DNA of 64,000 nucleotides from Sabellastarte sp. h YS-2021 (taxonomy: Eukaryota > Annelida > Polychaeta > Sabellida > Sabellidae), in assembly GCA_964017235.1 (NCBI GenBank), contig OZ024929.1, positions 24,921,464-24,985,463 on the forward strand. The letters run 5' to 3'. A model generated the notes under the pieces. It saw only the letters and a list, made by a program, of their open reading frames with translations, was not told the origin of the DNA and did no database searches. Within the stretch, counting starts at the first letter, position 1. The number at the start of each line of letters is the position of its first letter. Made by a program: the position numbers and the translations under genes. This document shows positions 20,853 to 34,374 of the stretch, piece by piece.

Positions 20853-23800
20853 TAGGTTTTTTGGCCTTCCACGTCGTCGCCCTAGATCTGCCTCTGTTTC
20901 ACATGCTGAAAATTTTCAGTCCAGTATCTGAAACCTTATGGCTACCTTAATGTCAAAAACAGGATTTTTAACTCCAGTTCACTTAGTTTTTATGTCGGCT
21001 GACATTATGGCATCACTCTGCGGCGTCCGAGTACGCGTCCACGTGAACATCTTCTCCAAAACTACAAGACCCAGAGGCATGCTGTTTTTTAGTCGAATCT
21101 TGGATTCGAGTTATGTACTGGGTTCTGATTGTTATTTAAAAAACGCCATTTTATCCTCTAAAAGCTAAAGATATATGCAATATCTATACACATATATTGA
21201 ATGTAAGAGGTACTGTTTATACTCTGTCATTTTGTTTTTTGTTTAATATTTTCTTTAATGTGCAGTTTATGAAATGAACACACTGTCTAGCCTTTGTCTA
21301 GCTTCTTGCAAAGTACCAGGATGTAGAAAATCTTTTTCTTTGTCCTATGGTGCTCAGTGGAGTAATTTTCCCCAATACAAATGTCTGGTTCTTCAACACA
21401 TGACTTCCAGACATGTCTTCCAGACATACTAATAGGTTCAATAGACAATATTCAATAAACAGTCTTTTATGCTTGTGTTGGTGGTTATTCAAAAAACTGG
21501 TACAAACACCATTTACATATTTGGAAGTGGCAGTTTTAATTATGTGGGTGCAAGTTTTTGCACAAATAAAAGTTCAGAAAAGTGGCCTTTGTCATGAATA
21601 CAAATTCAGAAGCTTAATTGAAAATGGTTTACATGTGAATGGTATCAATGTGTATGTGTGACACATGTACTCTTAAATGGTATTTCATCAGTTTTACAAG
21701 TCACATATAGTACAAAACATGAACTTTTTCATACTTGTTGTGTGTTTAAAATCTGCATTTTAGGGAATGTCTTTTGTCTTTGACAGCCTGTATCTGTCTC
21801 CTGGTAAAAATATTCCAAAGGGAAAACCAAAGTCTGTACTTAATGTTGTGTGCAACATTCAGGGTCATATTTGGACAGATCTACTAGTGTGTGGAGTTGT
21901 GTAGCCACATCAGAGATGTGTATAAACCATGTAAGCCTCTTTAAATATAATGTAGAGTACCAATATTGAGGATCTCTGGTGCTTGCACCTGAAAGTTATG
22001 GGGTGTGTTATCTATAAAGTTATACACATATACAGAATTAGTTTAAATTGTTTCTAGTTGTTATAGATCACACCTTGTCCTTTAAACTTGTAATTGATAA
22101 AATACCATAATTCATTCAATTGACACCCAGGGAAATTCACTTAATTACGGGGAGGCCCCAGATAACATTCTATCATCTGCAAAACACAAGAGAATAGTCA
22201 TAAAGCATTAACATGTTTTTACTTTGGGTGAATACTAACATAACAGTGACTACAGTAGGCAACATATTTTCTTTGATTAGATTTTAATATCAAGTAAAGT
22301 TTCCATCATATATGTCAACCATGATAATATTAAGTAGAACCTTTACAATGTCATTTGTCGGAGTTGAACTAGTAGAACAAAATAAGTGACACTAGTATTG
22401 GCCCTAGCTCTAGTACAAATGTAACTTTTACAACAGACAAGGCAATAAATCAATCTTTGTTGTGTCGCATCATGTATATTTTTGCAGTGGCAAGTGAATG
22501 TGAAGATATAAATTGTCTTCTGTTTTGTGCAAAATTAAGGCGTTTTCCAAGTTACGGTTTGAAGCATTAGACAGCCCCAAAATCTGTCTTTCATCAGCCA
22601 TGTTAAGACAACTTAAGTACAATTTAAGTACTAATTTAAATGGTGTTGGTCTAATATTCACTTGCACCATTGTATAGGTAATCTTTGAATGTGGAAAGGG
22701 AAGTAGAACATATGCACATGAATGCCAAGGCAAGCAAGTACCAACCTTATGAAAATACATGATGAAATGGGGAAAAGTAACATTTGACTTATGATGTAAT
22801 CTTGGAACAAGGCCTTCACATTATTGGCTTACTGATCATACAATATTTATAAATTCTGTTTTATTGAATAATTTAAAGTCAAGTGTATTATTCATGCAAG
22901 TTAACCATATAGAAATAAAAGACAAATTTACCTTGAACTCTTGTATCAGAAATCTACTTATATTTTTTATATTGAGAACTATGATTTATAGCTCACCTAC
23001 CATGTCTCCTATAATCTTATTTTACAAATTTGAAGCTTACTTCACAACATTCAGCTTTTCACTTGCAAATTGTCTCATCCTTAATAATTGTTGATCTCTG
23101 ATTTTTCTTGTTTGATGTTCCTCAGAATCTGTTTAATGTGTCTTGGAATCTGGGGTCCAGTCCATCCATACTTCAACCCAGTGACTGTCTTTAGATAGAG
23201 ATTAAATACTAGAGAAATACTACGGTATTAGAGTTAGAATTACCTAGTGTTGATTACTCTGCAAATAGACACAACAGAAACTGAGCCAACTATATGTCTT
23301 GAAAGTGTCATGTATACATACAAATCTTAACTAACTGTATGTAATATGTGTCAACGAAATCCCATGCATTCAGCATCAATTTCTACCATAAATGAGGCAG
23401 AAATTAAAACACATGATTCAAATAATTTCGGCGCATAGTGAATCAGAAGTTAGCATGGAACAGTGTTGTTTGGTGTATTAATCATAGACACTCTCATTGT
23501 AAATTTGGTATTAAAGTAAAGGGGCATGAATTAGAAAATATATGGTACATGTAATGATCAGTATTTATCTTCGTTTATAGGTCACTGTTTAAAATGTATA
23601 ATGAAAAAGCCATGCATGGGGTTTATATGTCTTTATGATGAGATACAGTTTATCTTGGATCACAAAAAAGTATTCATCTGGTGGCTCTATACATGAAAGC
23701 ATGTGGACAGTAACAGTTTCATAGATGGCAGACACTACATGACTAATTTAATAAATTTGTTTGGGTTCTGCAAATTACCTTCTCTGTTAGGATTTTCATT

Positions 23801-24334
23801 TGTAAATCTATCATAAAAACACATTTTAACAGTCTTGGTAAATGACATTATTCTATTCAAAAACACTATTAAACATCTTAAAAGTTATTGGGTACTAATG
23901 AGCTCTCTCCTTGTTACCCTTATGGTATATGTATATTGTTATCTAAACCCAATAAATTGATATCTATTATTCTGAGTTTAACTCACCTTTAATCTAAAGA
24001 TTCGACTTTGTGGTTGTCTGAAAGACAGCCACTGTTCCCTTGTTTTAAAAGATACCTTAACTATCGAGGATGATAAATTGTTCAAGGCATGCAGATCTGA
24101 TTGTTCATCTGTTCTCCAGAGCCATTACAAGTGAGGTACCCCCACCCAAAGTATGAAAATTTGAACACTTTATCACAATTTTCTCATTCACTGTTGCAGG
24201 GATATTTTTTATCTTGCATATATGTACTAGACCACTAGTAGATTCCCTCATGAGAGTATCAGGCCTGGATCTTCGTTATTTTTTCATGAATTTTTAAAAT
24301 AAATTTTAATGCATTAAAATTCATGAAATCATGC
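20853..24334. other. no gene recognised
   Basis: About 3.5 kb of AT-rich sequence. Only short open frames without family resemblance, codon structure or plausible splice context. Bases 20990-21130 have the GC-richer look of a dispersed-repeat fragment. Confidence 0.4.
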
Positions 24335-26665
24335 ACTAAATCACTTACAACTTAAAAAGTATTGGATTTAGAGCATTTTGTTAAAATATGTTATTCAGCT
24401 ACTTTTTCCATAGATACAACATGGTGAGTAACTTGGGTGTCTCTCCCAATAGCTAAGTGAGTAATAGCTACTGACTTTTCATTACGTTCCATAATGAGTA
24501 AAATCACTGGTAACTTGAAAACCTTTGCATATAGAGAATTTTTGTCTAAATATGTTATTCAGCTACTTTTGGGTCAGCTATATACATATATATACATATA
24601 TATACATGGTAAAAAATTGGAGACCTGTAGCTTATCACATAGCTGAGTAATAGCTACTTTTAGGTCATCACTGTTGAGTAAATTGCTTGTAACTGTTGAA
24701 AACTGTTGCATTTAGAGTTTGTTTGTTTGTTTAAATATGTTATTCATGTACCTTTGAATCAGCTATAAATTGCAGACCTGTAGCTTATGGCATAGCTGAG
24801 CAATAGCTATTTTCAGGTTCTCACTGTTGAGTAAATCAGTTGTAACTTGAAAACTGTTGCATGTATAGTATTTTCTATCGGCTGTAACATAGTGAAATTG
24901 CAGACCTGTAGCTGATTGCATAGCCGAGCTATAGCTACTTTAAGAGTATAGCTATTTAGTAAATCAGTTGTAACTCAAAAAGTATTGCATTTACAGTATT
25001 TTCTTTAAATTTGTTGTTCACCTACTTTATCTTCAGCTGTAACATAAGAAAATTACAGACCTGTAGCTCATGGCATAGCTGAGCAATAGCTACTTTGAGG
25101 TTCTCACTGTTGAGTAAATGAGTTGTAACTTGAAAAGTAATGCATATACAGTATTTTCTTTAAATATGTTGTACACCTACTTTTGGGTCAGCTATATCAT
25201 AGTAAAATTGCAGACCTAGAGCTCATTCCCTAGTTGAGCTATAGCTACTTTCAGAGTATCATTGTTGAGTAAATCAGTTGTAGCTTGAAACCTATTACAT
25301 TTAGAGTATTTTGTTGAAATGTGTTATTCACCAACTTTCTGGTCAGCTATAACATACTGAAATTGGAGACCTGTAGCTCATTGCATAGCTGAGTTTTCTT
25401 TGTTGAGTAAATCAGTTGTATCTTTTAACTATTGCTTTTAAAGAATTTTCTTGAAAAATGTTATTCACCTACTTTTGGGTCAGCTATAACATAGTGAAAT
25501 TGTAGACCTGTAGCTCATTACATAGCTGAGTAATACCTACTTTAAGGTTAGCACTGTTGAGTCAATCAGTTGTAACTTGAAAACTATTGCATTTACAGCA
25601 TTTTGTTTAAATGTGTTGTTCACCTTCTTTTGGGTCAATTATAACATAGTAAAATTGCAGACCTGTAGCTCCTTGCAAAGCAGAGCAATAGCTACTTTGA
25701 GATTCTCACTGTTGAGTAAATCAATTGTAACTTGAAAACTAGTGAATTAAGAGAATTTTGTTTGAATATGTTATTCACCTACTTATGGGTGAGGTATATC
25801 ATAGTGAAACTGTAGACCTGTAGCTCATGGCATAGCTGAGCAAGAGCTCCTTTGAGTAAATCAGTTGTAACTTGAAAACTATTGCATTTACAGTATTTTA
25901 TTTAAATTGTGTTGTTCACCTACTTATGGGTCAGCTATAACCTGTAGCTCATTGCAAAGTGGAGCAATAGCTACTGTGAGGTTCTCACGCTTGAGCAAAT
26001 CAGTTGTAACTAATAAACTATTGCATTTTGAGAATTTTTTTGAAATGTGTTATTCACTTACTTTTGGGTCAGCTATAACATAGTGACATTGTAGACCTGT
26101 AGCTCATTGCATAACTGAAAATAGCTACTTTACGGTTCTCACTGTTGAGGAAACCAGTTGTAACTTCAAAACTATTGCATTTAGAATTTTTTTTAAATAT
26201 GTTAGTCACAGTCAGCTATAACAGTGAAATTGTAGACCTGTAGCTCATTGTATAACTGAAAATAGCTACTTTAAGGTTCTCACTGTTGAGGAAACCAGTT
26301 GTAACTTCAAAACTATTGCATTTAGAATTTTTTTTAAAAATATGTTAGTCAAATACTTCTCAGTCACCTGTAACATAGTGAAATTGCAGACCTATAGCTC
26401 ATTGCATAGCAGAGCAACAGCTGCTTTCAGGTTCACACTGTTGAGTAAATTAGTTGTTACTTGATAAATATTGCCTTTACAGTATTTTCTTTAAATGTGT
26501 TATTCACCTACTTTTGGGTCAGCTATACCATAGTAAAATTGGAGCCCTTTAACTCATTGCATAGCTGAGCAAAAGCTACTTTGAGATTCTCACTGCTGAG
26601 TAAATCAGTTGTAACTCGAAAACTGTTAGATTTACAGTATTTTGTTTAAATACATTTCCACCTAC
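24335..26665 (+). repeat. satellite family B, ~140-157 bp unit, about 15 copies
   Basis: cagacctgtagctcattgca recurs throughout, with ttattcacctacttttgggt, gttgagtaaatcagttgtaa and aactattgcatttaca in each unit. Units are clearly diverged and vary in length. The reverse complement of this unit aligns with the 40317-43478 array. Confidence 0.9.
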
Positions 26666-26949
26666 ATTTTACTCCTTAACAGTTAACTTGGTAATTTACT
26701 TCTGAATACATTTGCTACGCACCACTTTTGTGTCCATTTATTCTTTTACTTCTCCGAAACCCAAAACACAGTCAGCTGACACAGAGCCTGTTCATGGCCA
26801 TTGATTGCTTGTTCACTTTTTTCAACCAAACTTGGCTCATGGATTAAGGTTTAACAAAGGAATATGTTCCTTTTCTGGTAACCTCAAACTTTAAATATTA
26901 ATGGGGCTATGGTCACCTTAAAGTCATAAAATTGAGCTAAAACTCTCTG

Positions 26950-27065
26950 GCTCATTTATTTCTGGATGGGTGGCAGTGGGAAAACGCTTGTTTGGGCTGT
27001 ATTTCAGAAACTGTGAGGTGTAAGATGTTGATACTTGGTAAGGATATTGTTGGACCTTGTCATAG
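26950..27065 (+). repeat. solitary unit of repeat family D
   Basis: gggctgtatttcagaaactg followed by gatacttggtaaggatattg matches the 19440-20140 family. Confidence 0.7.
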
Positions 27066-28559
27066 TGATCTCAGTTGCAGTCCAGATTACAGCAGTTCTT
27101 ATCTTCCTTTATTGAAAAATATTCAAATGGGTTTTCCTCTCAGCCTGCTTCTGCAGCAGCCCCTACAACCTTCTAAACAGTGGCTCAAGAACCCATGGAT
27201 ACCTCAGTTCTGCAGGCAATATCTGCAGTTAAAAAGGGCTTAAAGGGATCAAAGGTTCAGCCTCTGTCCCACCATCTACCCTAAAGGTGATAGTATCCCC
27301 ACTTCCTTTATTAGCACAGCCTCAGTTGGAGTCCCCCCTCTAAAGACTTGAGAAGGGTAACTACGGCACAGGAGGATCCTGTTACTCTTCTACCTCACAG
27401 GTTGAAGGCTCAGAACCGGAGAACCTTCTGCCCTCTCCAATGATTTTCATGCTTTCAATTACTGAATTAGGGAATATCTTGGAATTGATGACCCTTTTTT
27501 TAAAGCACCTTTTTTCAAACTCCCCTTCATAGATGATATCACCAAACTTTTGCAAAACTAGGACTCAGTGGTCAGACCGGGACCATCTTCCTCTTCCCCT
27601 GTTCATCCCGAACCCATCCAACAGAGGCAACTGGTATCTGGTGGTAGGAGATAAAGTTAAGCAGACACAACAAATAGTACCACAGACATTCTCAAACATT
27701 GCAAAACCTGGGTACGAAGGCCTATCGTCCGCTCAGGGAATCAGAGAGAATTTGTCAAGTTGGTATTTATGGTAAAAGAATGCATCGCAACCTCCAACTT
27801 TCTGTCTGCCCTCTGCACAGCCAACGAATCTATGCTGAACAATCTCAGAACTGCCAGGGATCAGAGAGAAAAGGACTTCTGGCTTCAGGCCCACACCCTA
27901 GGGCTAGAGATCAGTACTTACAACAGCTCCTGAATAGCACTTTTGAGAACACACCTCAGATGTAATTCATGTTAGACATCAGCAGAAGTGTTGCTGTCGC
28001 ATATCAACACCTATTCAAAAAAAGCCTTGTATCTTTTAACAAACTTAGTGCTCATGGGTTAGGATACATACTTAACAAATGCTCACAACAGCTTGAACGC
28101 ATACCACCTTAAAAACTTACGAAAAGCCCCAACATCAGACCTGGATCTGCTCAAACACTCCATAATGCAAGAATATGAGCAACATTTAAGACATTGGCGT
28201 CAAAGACTGGAAACCAGCAAGATACCGCCCTATGAAAGAGTCAAAAAGAAGACCCAAGGGGCCAGGGCATTCGTAGCAGCCACAGGGGTAGCAGAGATTG
28301 CAGGGGTTGGGCAAGAACGCTTGAGGTCAGCAACCCCAACAACAGCCATCCCAACACTGACAATCTTCACCAGCTTTCACCCCACCCCCAGAATCCTGGA
28401 TTTCATCATTGCACCACACGTCCTTTCAAAGGGGCAAACCCTTCAGTTCCTTCAAAAGAGGCCAAAGACTGTGATATAGCCCCATTGGAGGGGTAAAGAC
28501 TTCGTACAGTCAAACAAGTGCCTTCTATCTATCCAAGATGTGAAAGACGTCTCAGTTGG

Positions 28560-29110
28560 AGGCAGGGTAAAGTGGTTTATAAACAAGTGGGAACAACATG
28601 GTTCCCACCCCTTTCAAGTGGATCTCATCAGACAAGGATACCGCCTACCCTTCAGAGACCACTAAAAACATCATGGTCTCCCTGGATAGTAGTGGGTACA
28701 AGACATCAAAAGCAATGCCATATCAATTTCTATACTGGATATTTTGTCAAAAACATCATAAAAAGGTGAACAAACAAGACAGTCTTACAGCCGACTATTC
28801 TTAGTACCAAAACTAGGGAATTGCTGGAGACCTGTCATAGCTAAACCGCTATCTCACAATGCCAGAATTCAAGAGGAGACCCCAGTATCAATTCAATGCT
28901 CTCAGAAAAGGAGAATGGGTCACCTCAATAGACCTTACAGATGCATACCTACACCTTCCTATTCATCCCCCAGTCAAGGAAATTTCTCAGGTTTCATCAC
29001 AAAGGGGTCTCATAAAAGTTCAGCATCCTTCCTTTCAGGTTAACCATAGCCCGTCTGATATTCATCTACTTAGTAAAGGAAGTAAAACTCTGGCACTAAA
29101 ACAAGATATC
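28560..29110 (+). pseudogene. DIRS reverse transcriptase relic
   Basis: Reading frame shifts at least twice. GRVKWFINKWEQHGSHPF and QVDLIRQGYRLPF match the DIRS RT lead-in. SLFLVPKLGNCWRPVI precedes GEWVTSIDLTDAYLHLPIHP, which contains the first catalytic Asp block. The YxDD block is not recoverable. Confidence 0.78.
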
Positions 29111-29559
29111 AGATTACACTAGTACCTAGACAATTGGCTGATTACGTCACCATCAGAAATTGAATCAAGAACACATGAGAAACCTGTTATCACTGGTCCA
29201 GGACTTGGATGAACTTCCATAAATCAGAACTCAATCCACAACCGAGTTTCAATTTAACTGGATACTGTTTGGTTAGATCTGGCTCTTGATAGACCCACCA
29301 AAACCAGATGGACCAAACTACTGAAGACCTTCCACAGACTCTGCAAGAAATCTGTTGCTTCTTTGCTTCCACGGAGAAAACAGTGAAACTGAGTAGGATA
29401 CCCATTAGACCTTTTCAATGGCATCTCAAGATTCACTTTAAATACTCGATGCTTCTGAATTCTCTCATTCCCTGGACTCAGAAAATGAGAAAAAAAACAT
29501 GGTTATGGTGGTTAAACCCACAAAATACTATAAGGAAAATCATGCCCCAGAGATCATGC

Positions 29560-29880
29560 CGTCCTAATCTTTACTGATGCCTCAAATGCAGGTTAGGGCA
29601 CACACATTGATCAAGATTCAACATGAGGCTTATGGACTCAGCTACACATAAACCTCTTACAACTAAAGGGAGTAATCCTAGCCCTTCAGTACTTCACCAC
29701 TCGGTGCAAAGAGAAACAAGTCCTGGTGGCTTCAGACAACACCACTGTGGTGGCCCACATACAAATGGGGAGACTCACCCAGTGGAGCTTTGCGGTCTCA
29801 TGTGGAGACTTCTTACTTGGTGCCACTAATGCCACATGGCAGAGGCTCTCTGAATGTCATTGCTGACAGCCTCTCCAGAA
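29560..29880 (+). pseudogene. DIRS RNase H relic
   Basis: Reads FTDASNAG then a stop, followed in other frames by a hydrophobic ALQYF-like segment, VLVASDNTTVVAHI, and a residual ADSLSR-like end (gctgacagcctctccagaag). This is the DIRS RNase H pattern, frameshifted. Confidence 0.7.
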
Positions 29881-30319
29881 GGAACCAGATCTAGAACACA
29901 GAATGGTCCCTGTCACCCAGCTTTGGGAGTACCCACAGACAGACCCATTTGTAACCAGTCTGAACAACTTCCAAGCTATGTGCCACCTATTCCAGACCCT
30001 CAAGCATGGGCAGTGGACACAATGAGCATCCCCTTGCAGAACCTGATTGGCTACACCTTTCCCCTACAGAATTACTTCCCAGAATGGTGCAAAAAAACTC
30101 TTAACCCTACATGCTCATCCTAATAGCCCTTGGCTGGCCAATAAAACTGTCTTTGGGAGCTGGTGAGGCTGTCACCTGATCACTGGAGACAAATACCACC
30201 AAGACACTTGCTGCTCAAACAACCACTGAACAACCAATTCAACCTTCATGCATGGTATACGAGGTTTATCCATCTGGAACGAAGGCTTCACTGCAGAAGT
30301 GACAAATAGAAGTGCTGCA

Positions 30320-30950
30320 TCTCTCTACTAGAGCCATCTATGTTTCAAAATGGTCAATTTTTCAATGATGGTACACTAAAAATCACATGGACTTTAGGTC
30401 ACCCTCTATAGGTGACACCTGCGACTTCCTCTGTTTTTTTTCAAAGACAAGGACAGACGTCCCTCCATGATTGATGGTTACAGAATAGTAACCAGTTTCT
30501 ATAGAGATAAACCTAAGAGCTCTAGAACTATGCCTAAGTGGGACCTCTCACCAGTTCTTCAGCTCACTCAGCCTCCTTTTGAACCCTTGGAGGAGCCTCA
30601 CTCAACTTCACAACATGGAAGGCGCTTTTCCTCCTAGTCTTGGCTTCAGGAAAGAGACGTACTGAAATTCACACCTAGACTATGGATGGATCATAATGCC
30701 CGGGCAATTGGGATTCAACTCACAGTTACCTTCACATCTTTATATCTGCAGGACCTGTCCAGTCAGAATCAGAAGGCCATTCTTATTATCATTTAGGATT
30801 CTTTGTGGCTGCCCAGTTGGTGATGGGTTCTCCCTAACTCTGAGAGAGTTCTGACCAGAGAAATGAGGGGGCTAACAGCACGACGACGTAACCAGCAGAT
30901 GGGGACATTCGGACACCTGACCACATAGGATGTGGCTTTCTGTAAGTAAC
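30320..30950 (+). pseudogene. DIRS tyrosine recombinase relic
   Basis: YVSKWSIFQ plus stop, KWDLSPVLQLTQPPFEPLEE, WKALFLLVLASGKRRTEIH and a terminal QMGTFGHLT are recognisable in different frames. ASGKRRTEIH carries the first catalytic Arg region of DIRS recombinases. Confidence 0.7.
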
Positions 30951-31439
30951 AACTAAAATATTTTTCCTTTTTAACTTCCTATAATTCTTGTGTCTTTGAA
31001 TTTTTCACCTTGAACTTGGGGTTCATTTTTATTTTTCCTTTACTTCTTTATGGACGTCTCTCTTAGTCGCTTAACACTAATGATATTCTTTGTACTCCGT
31101 TGCAGCCCTCATGGAGTACTTCACTGACAGTGACCACAGGGTCCATCCTATGCAGACCATCTGGAACCAGGATGCCTGAAGAGTGGAACCCTGCTACCGG
31201 GTCTTAACATACCTTCGATGGGGAACTCCTTTCTTCACCGAATTCCCCTCTTTTACCTGGATCCAAGTCAGAGAGTTGTCTTCCCACCATCCAAGATGTT
31301 GGAATTCAGCACTCTGTTTCAATAGGTAAGTACATTGTAGCTCAATAAAATTGTAAATTTGATTTAAAATGTAGCTTTTAAATAGATTTCCTGCAATCAC
31401 CTATACACCAGAAGATGGCTTAACCAACACCAGTACTGG

Positions 31440-31830
31440 TCAAGTGACAAGACTTACTGACCAGATCCTCACACACCAAGTTTCTGTTTTTACAGAAGCA
31501 TTCTCCATCTAGGTCAGCGACCAGGCCGAACAACCAGACCTACACTGACCAGGCTCCTGTTTTCACAGAAGCAGTTTCCAGCTATGTTGGTGACCAGGTC
31601 AACCTACCAGACTCCTTTTTTACAGAAGCAGTTGGCTACCAGGACACCCCAAAATGTTTCCATCTGTGTCTGCAAACAAGCCACCCAACCAGACCTACAT
31701 CAACCAGGCTCTGGTATTTTCAGAAGCAATTTCCATCTATGTCGTCAACCAAGCCAACCAACAAGACAGACGACAACCAGGCTCCTATTTTACAGAAGCA
31801 GTTGGCTACCAGGTCACCCCGCCACAGGAA
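31440..31830 (+). repeat. irregular ~75-100 bp minisatellite
   Basis: Repeats of cagaagcagtttccatctat, gaccaggccaaccaacc and ccaggctcctgttttcac, about five diverged units. The frames through it are repeat by-products. Confidence 0.65.
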
Positions 31831-31929
31831 CTAGAGTTGGATCCAGAACCTGAGATGGTCACTGTCACCAGAATGACCCAGTCTTTGTCACCAGATCACA
31901 ACGGACCGGCAAGATAACAGTGGAGTTAC

Positions 31930-32560
31930 CAACCAACGATGGATTTTGATGGAAACTCAAGAAACTGAACTTGACTCTAGTTGAAGGCTATTCTACTGAA
32001 GAGTCAACCACTGAAGGGTTACAATATCGCAGATCTGGCATCAAACTGGAGACCCTGTCATCTCTTAGAAATGTCCCACTGTATCTGGCCACACTCTTTC
32101 CTGAGTCTGTAATCAGAAAGACTGAGGATGAGATCTCTCTGTATGACAACAGGCTTTTGGATCTCACAAGAAGGGATGTTGTCACCCTCATGCTCGTTAG
32201 TCTCATTCAGAAAGGCTACACCCTCCCCTTCCAGAACCAGTCATCACTAGCAAGGTCTCCAATAATCAAACGGGGCTATGTACATCCCCTCAACACAGCT
32301 AACTGTTGGAGGCTTTATTTGCTCTTCTGCAAAAGCAAGCAACAGAAGTGGTCAAAATGCAAACACCTGCGGCTTTCTACAAGTGAAGACCTATCCTAGA
32401 TCTGAGCTCACTAAACAAATTCCTGAAGTCAAAAAAATGGAGATACCAGAAAGTATTAGGATTTCCCTTCAGACAGGAGAAGGGGTAACATCCATAGACC
32501 TCACATCCACAGTTCAGGAAATACCTACATTTTCATGTCCAAGGCCAGTCCTACCACTGT
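31930..32560 (+). pseudogene. second DIRS-type RT fragment
   Basis: Encodes VTLMLVSLIQKGYTLPF in one frame, then a frame change to RPILDLSSLNKFLKSKKW and a broken GEGVTSIDLT. This is the same RT region as 28560-29000 but a different, differently broken copy. It stops just after the SIDL block, so it is 3' truncated. Confidence 0.68.
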
Positions 32561-32676
32561 GGCGTGTGTCCGTTAGGGAAGTACCGTTTTTTCTCCGCAT
32601 CGCAGACGAGAGTAACAAAATAAATGTATGTAACCGGGGACGTCCCCCACTACGGACAGGGAGAATCAATTATTTG

Positions 32677-32683
32677 TACATAC

Positions 32684-32716
<33 letters not shown>

Positions 32717-32722
32717 TATATA
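32677..32722. repeat. (TA)n microsatellite
   Basis: acatacatatatat... running into an uninterrupted TA run ending at about 32722. Confidence 0.9.
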
Positions 32723-32969
32723 GAGTGCTCACAGTAGAAAAGTGGGATTATACTAAATCTCGGAAATACCCCCACTACGTACATAACATTGATCCTCCTC
32801 TCCTCCCCATCACCCACTAGGAGAGAGAGAGAGTTTTTTTTAATTTTTGTGCCACCAACAGAATCATGAATTGATATTAAAAACATACAACAAAATAACA
32901 AGCAACCAACCCTTATTACTAGAGTTTATGAGGCACTGCATGCAAAAAAATTAAATATGTCCCACTAGG

Positions 32970-33352
32970 CATCCTCCACTGCGTACATGGCACAGATCCT
33001 CGATCCTCTCCTCCACCATCCCCCACTGGGAACATATGTGAGTGAGTGTCCCCCCACTGCGTACATGGCAGAGATCCTCCTCTCCTCTCCCATCCTCCAC
33101 TGGGGACATGTGTCACTGAGCATCCCCCACTGCGTACATGGCAGAGATCCTCCTCTCCTCTCCCATCCCCCACTGGGAACATATGTGAGTGAGTGTCCCC
33201 CACTGCGTACATGGCAGAGATCCTCCTCTCCTCTCCCATCCTCCACTGGGGACATGTGTCACTAAGCGTCCCCCACTGCGTACATGGCAGAGATCCTCTT
33301 CCCCTCTCTCATCCCCCACTGGGGACATGTGTCACTGAGCGTCCCCCACAGC
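32970..33352 (+). repeat. 73 bp minisatellite, five copies
   Basis: gcgtacatggcagagatcct recurs at 32981 (variant), 33059, 33132, 33205 and 33278; the last three intervals are exactly 73 bp. GC-rich relative to its surroundings. Open frames on both strands are produced by the repeat. Confidence 0.93.
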
Positions 33353-34374
33353 CTTTCATAACCTAATAAATTCCAAAGCTTTCAATAAATATGACGCACT
33401 TCTTCATCAGGGCCACTTTGTTTATATTAGCAAAAATATTTTTCCAGTTCACTGACTTTAGATTAAGTTATTTCTGGTATTCTGACAGCTTCTATTGATC
33501 AATTTATTATCACATCTTGAAATCCTGTTTCTGTGTTTAACACAGAAATTTGAGGATGGATAAATTTCTTCACATAATTTGAACAGTTTTTTTACTTATA
33601 GTAATCAGACAGATTAAGGCACTTTGAGTTTTAAATGTGTAAAAATAATTCTGGTTCAAATATCTGTTTGAACTAAGGTAAAGTCAGATATGTAGTGGTT
33701 CAGATGACCACTAAGAATGGTGGCCTTCAGCCATTAGGTGCTATCCTTAGTGGCAGGCTGAAAAACCTCAAGGACATTGATAAATGGTTATCCTTGAACC
33801 TCAGCCAATCAATTAGAGGAATACCAGTCACATGAGAGCTTGGGCTGTACTGGTGTAAGATGGTCAAATATACAACTGATACCTGGGGTCCTGGTGGTAG
33901 ACAAAAGCGTAATGTGCAATAATGCAATTTTCACCAGTTTTTATTAATAGCTGAAAATTCACAACAGATTATAAGTAGAGCCAGTGGTGAGCAAGTTTAG
34001 GTTTAAGTGAAACTAGTTTTTAGGTCCAAATAGGTCAGTAAATGGTGTAATTTAGCAAGGATACACTGAAGCAAGTCATTACTAGGACCTAAGCCTACAA
34101 GGATTTTGTACATGATACATTGGGTTCATATAACTTAATATTTTAGACATTTACAACTTCATTATAAATGTCACGTCTCTTTGTCTGCTCCATCATATAA
34201 AATCCATTTCTTTTACGGTTACCTATGATCAAGAACTATTCTGACTAAGTTATGAGAAAGTTAAAAATTGGAACTTCAGATGAACAGCCAAGATATCAGG
34301 AATAGTCATCAGTGAATGCCACAATCAAATGCTGCATTAACAAGGCTGAAAGGAGTTTCAGTCTACTAGCATGA
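33353..34374. other. no gene recognised
   Basis: AT-rich sequence with no conserved coding block. Short minus-strand frames at 33727-33927 look fortuitous. Confidence 0.4.

Larger units (their letters stand above)
27060..31150 (+). mobile_element. decayed DIRS-type (tyrosine recombinase) retroelement
   Basis: Colinear relics in several frames: a possible ORF1 (27060-28480, not identifiable in detail); RT N-terminal GRVKWFINKWEQ...GYRLPF (about 28560-28670); RT core WRPVI and GEWVTSIDLTDAYLHLPIHP (about 28800-29000); RNase H TDAS and SDNTTVVAH (29560-29880); tyrosine recombinase region KWDLSPVL, ASGKRRTEIH and QMGTFGHLT (30320-30950). These are hallmarks of DIRS RT-RNase H-YR elements. Many stops and frameshifts mean it is dead. 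Terminal repeats were not defined, so the ends are approximate. Confidence 0.78.

Noticed and set aside
22470..22760. 96-codon minus-strand frame
   Set aside because: No family resemblance, no splice context and AT-rich surroundings; treated as chance.
32919..33328. Cysteine- and glycine-rich 90-106 codon frames
   Set aside because: Produced by the 73 bp minisatellite; present in several frames on both strands.
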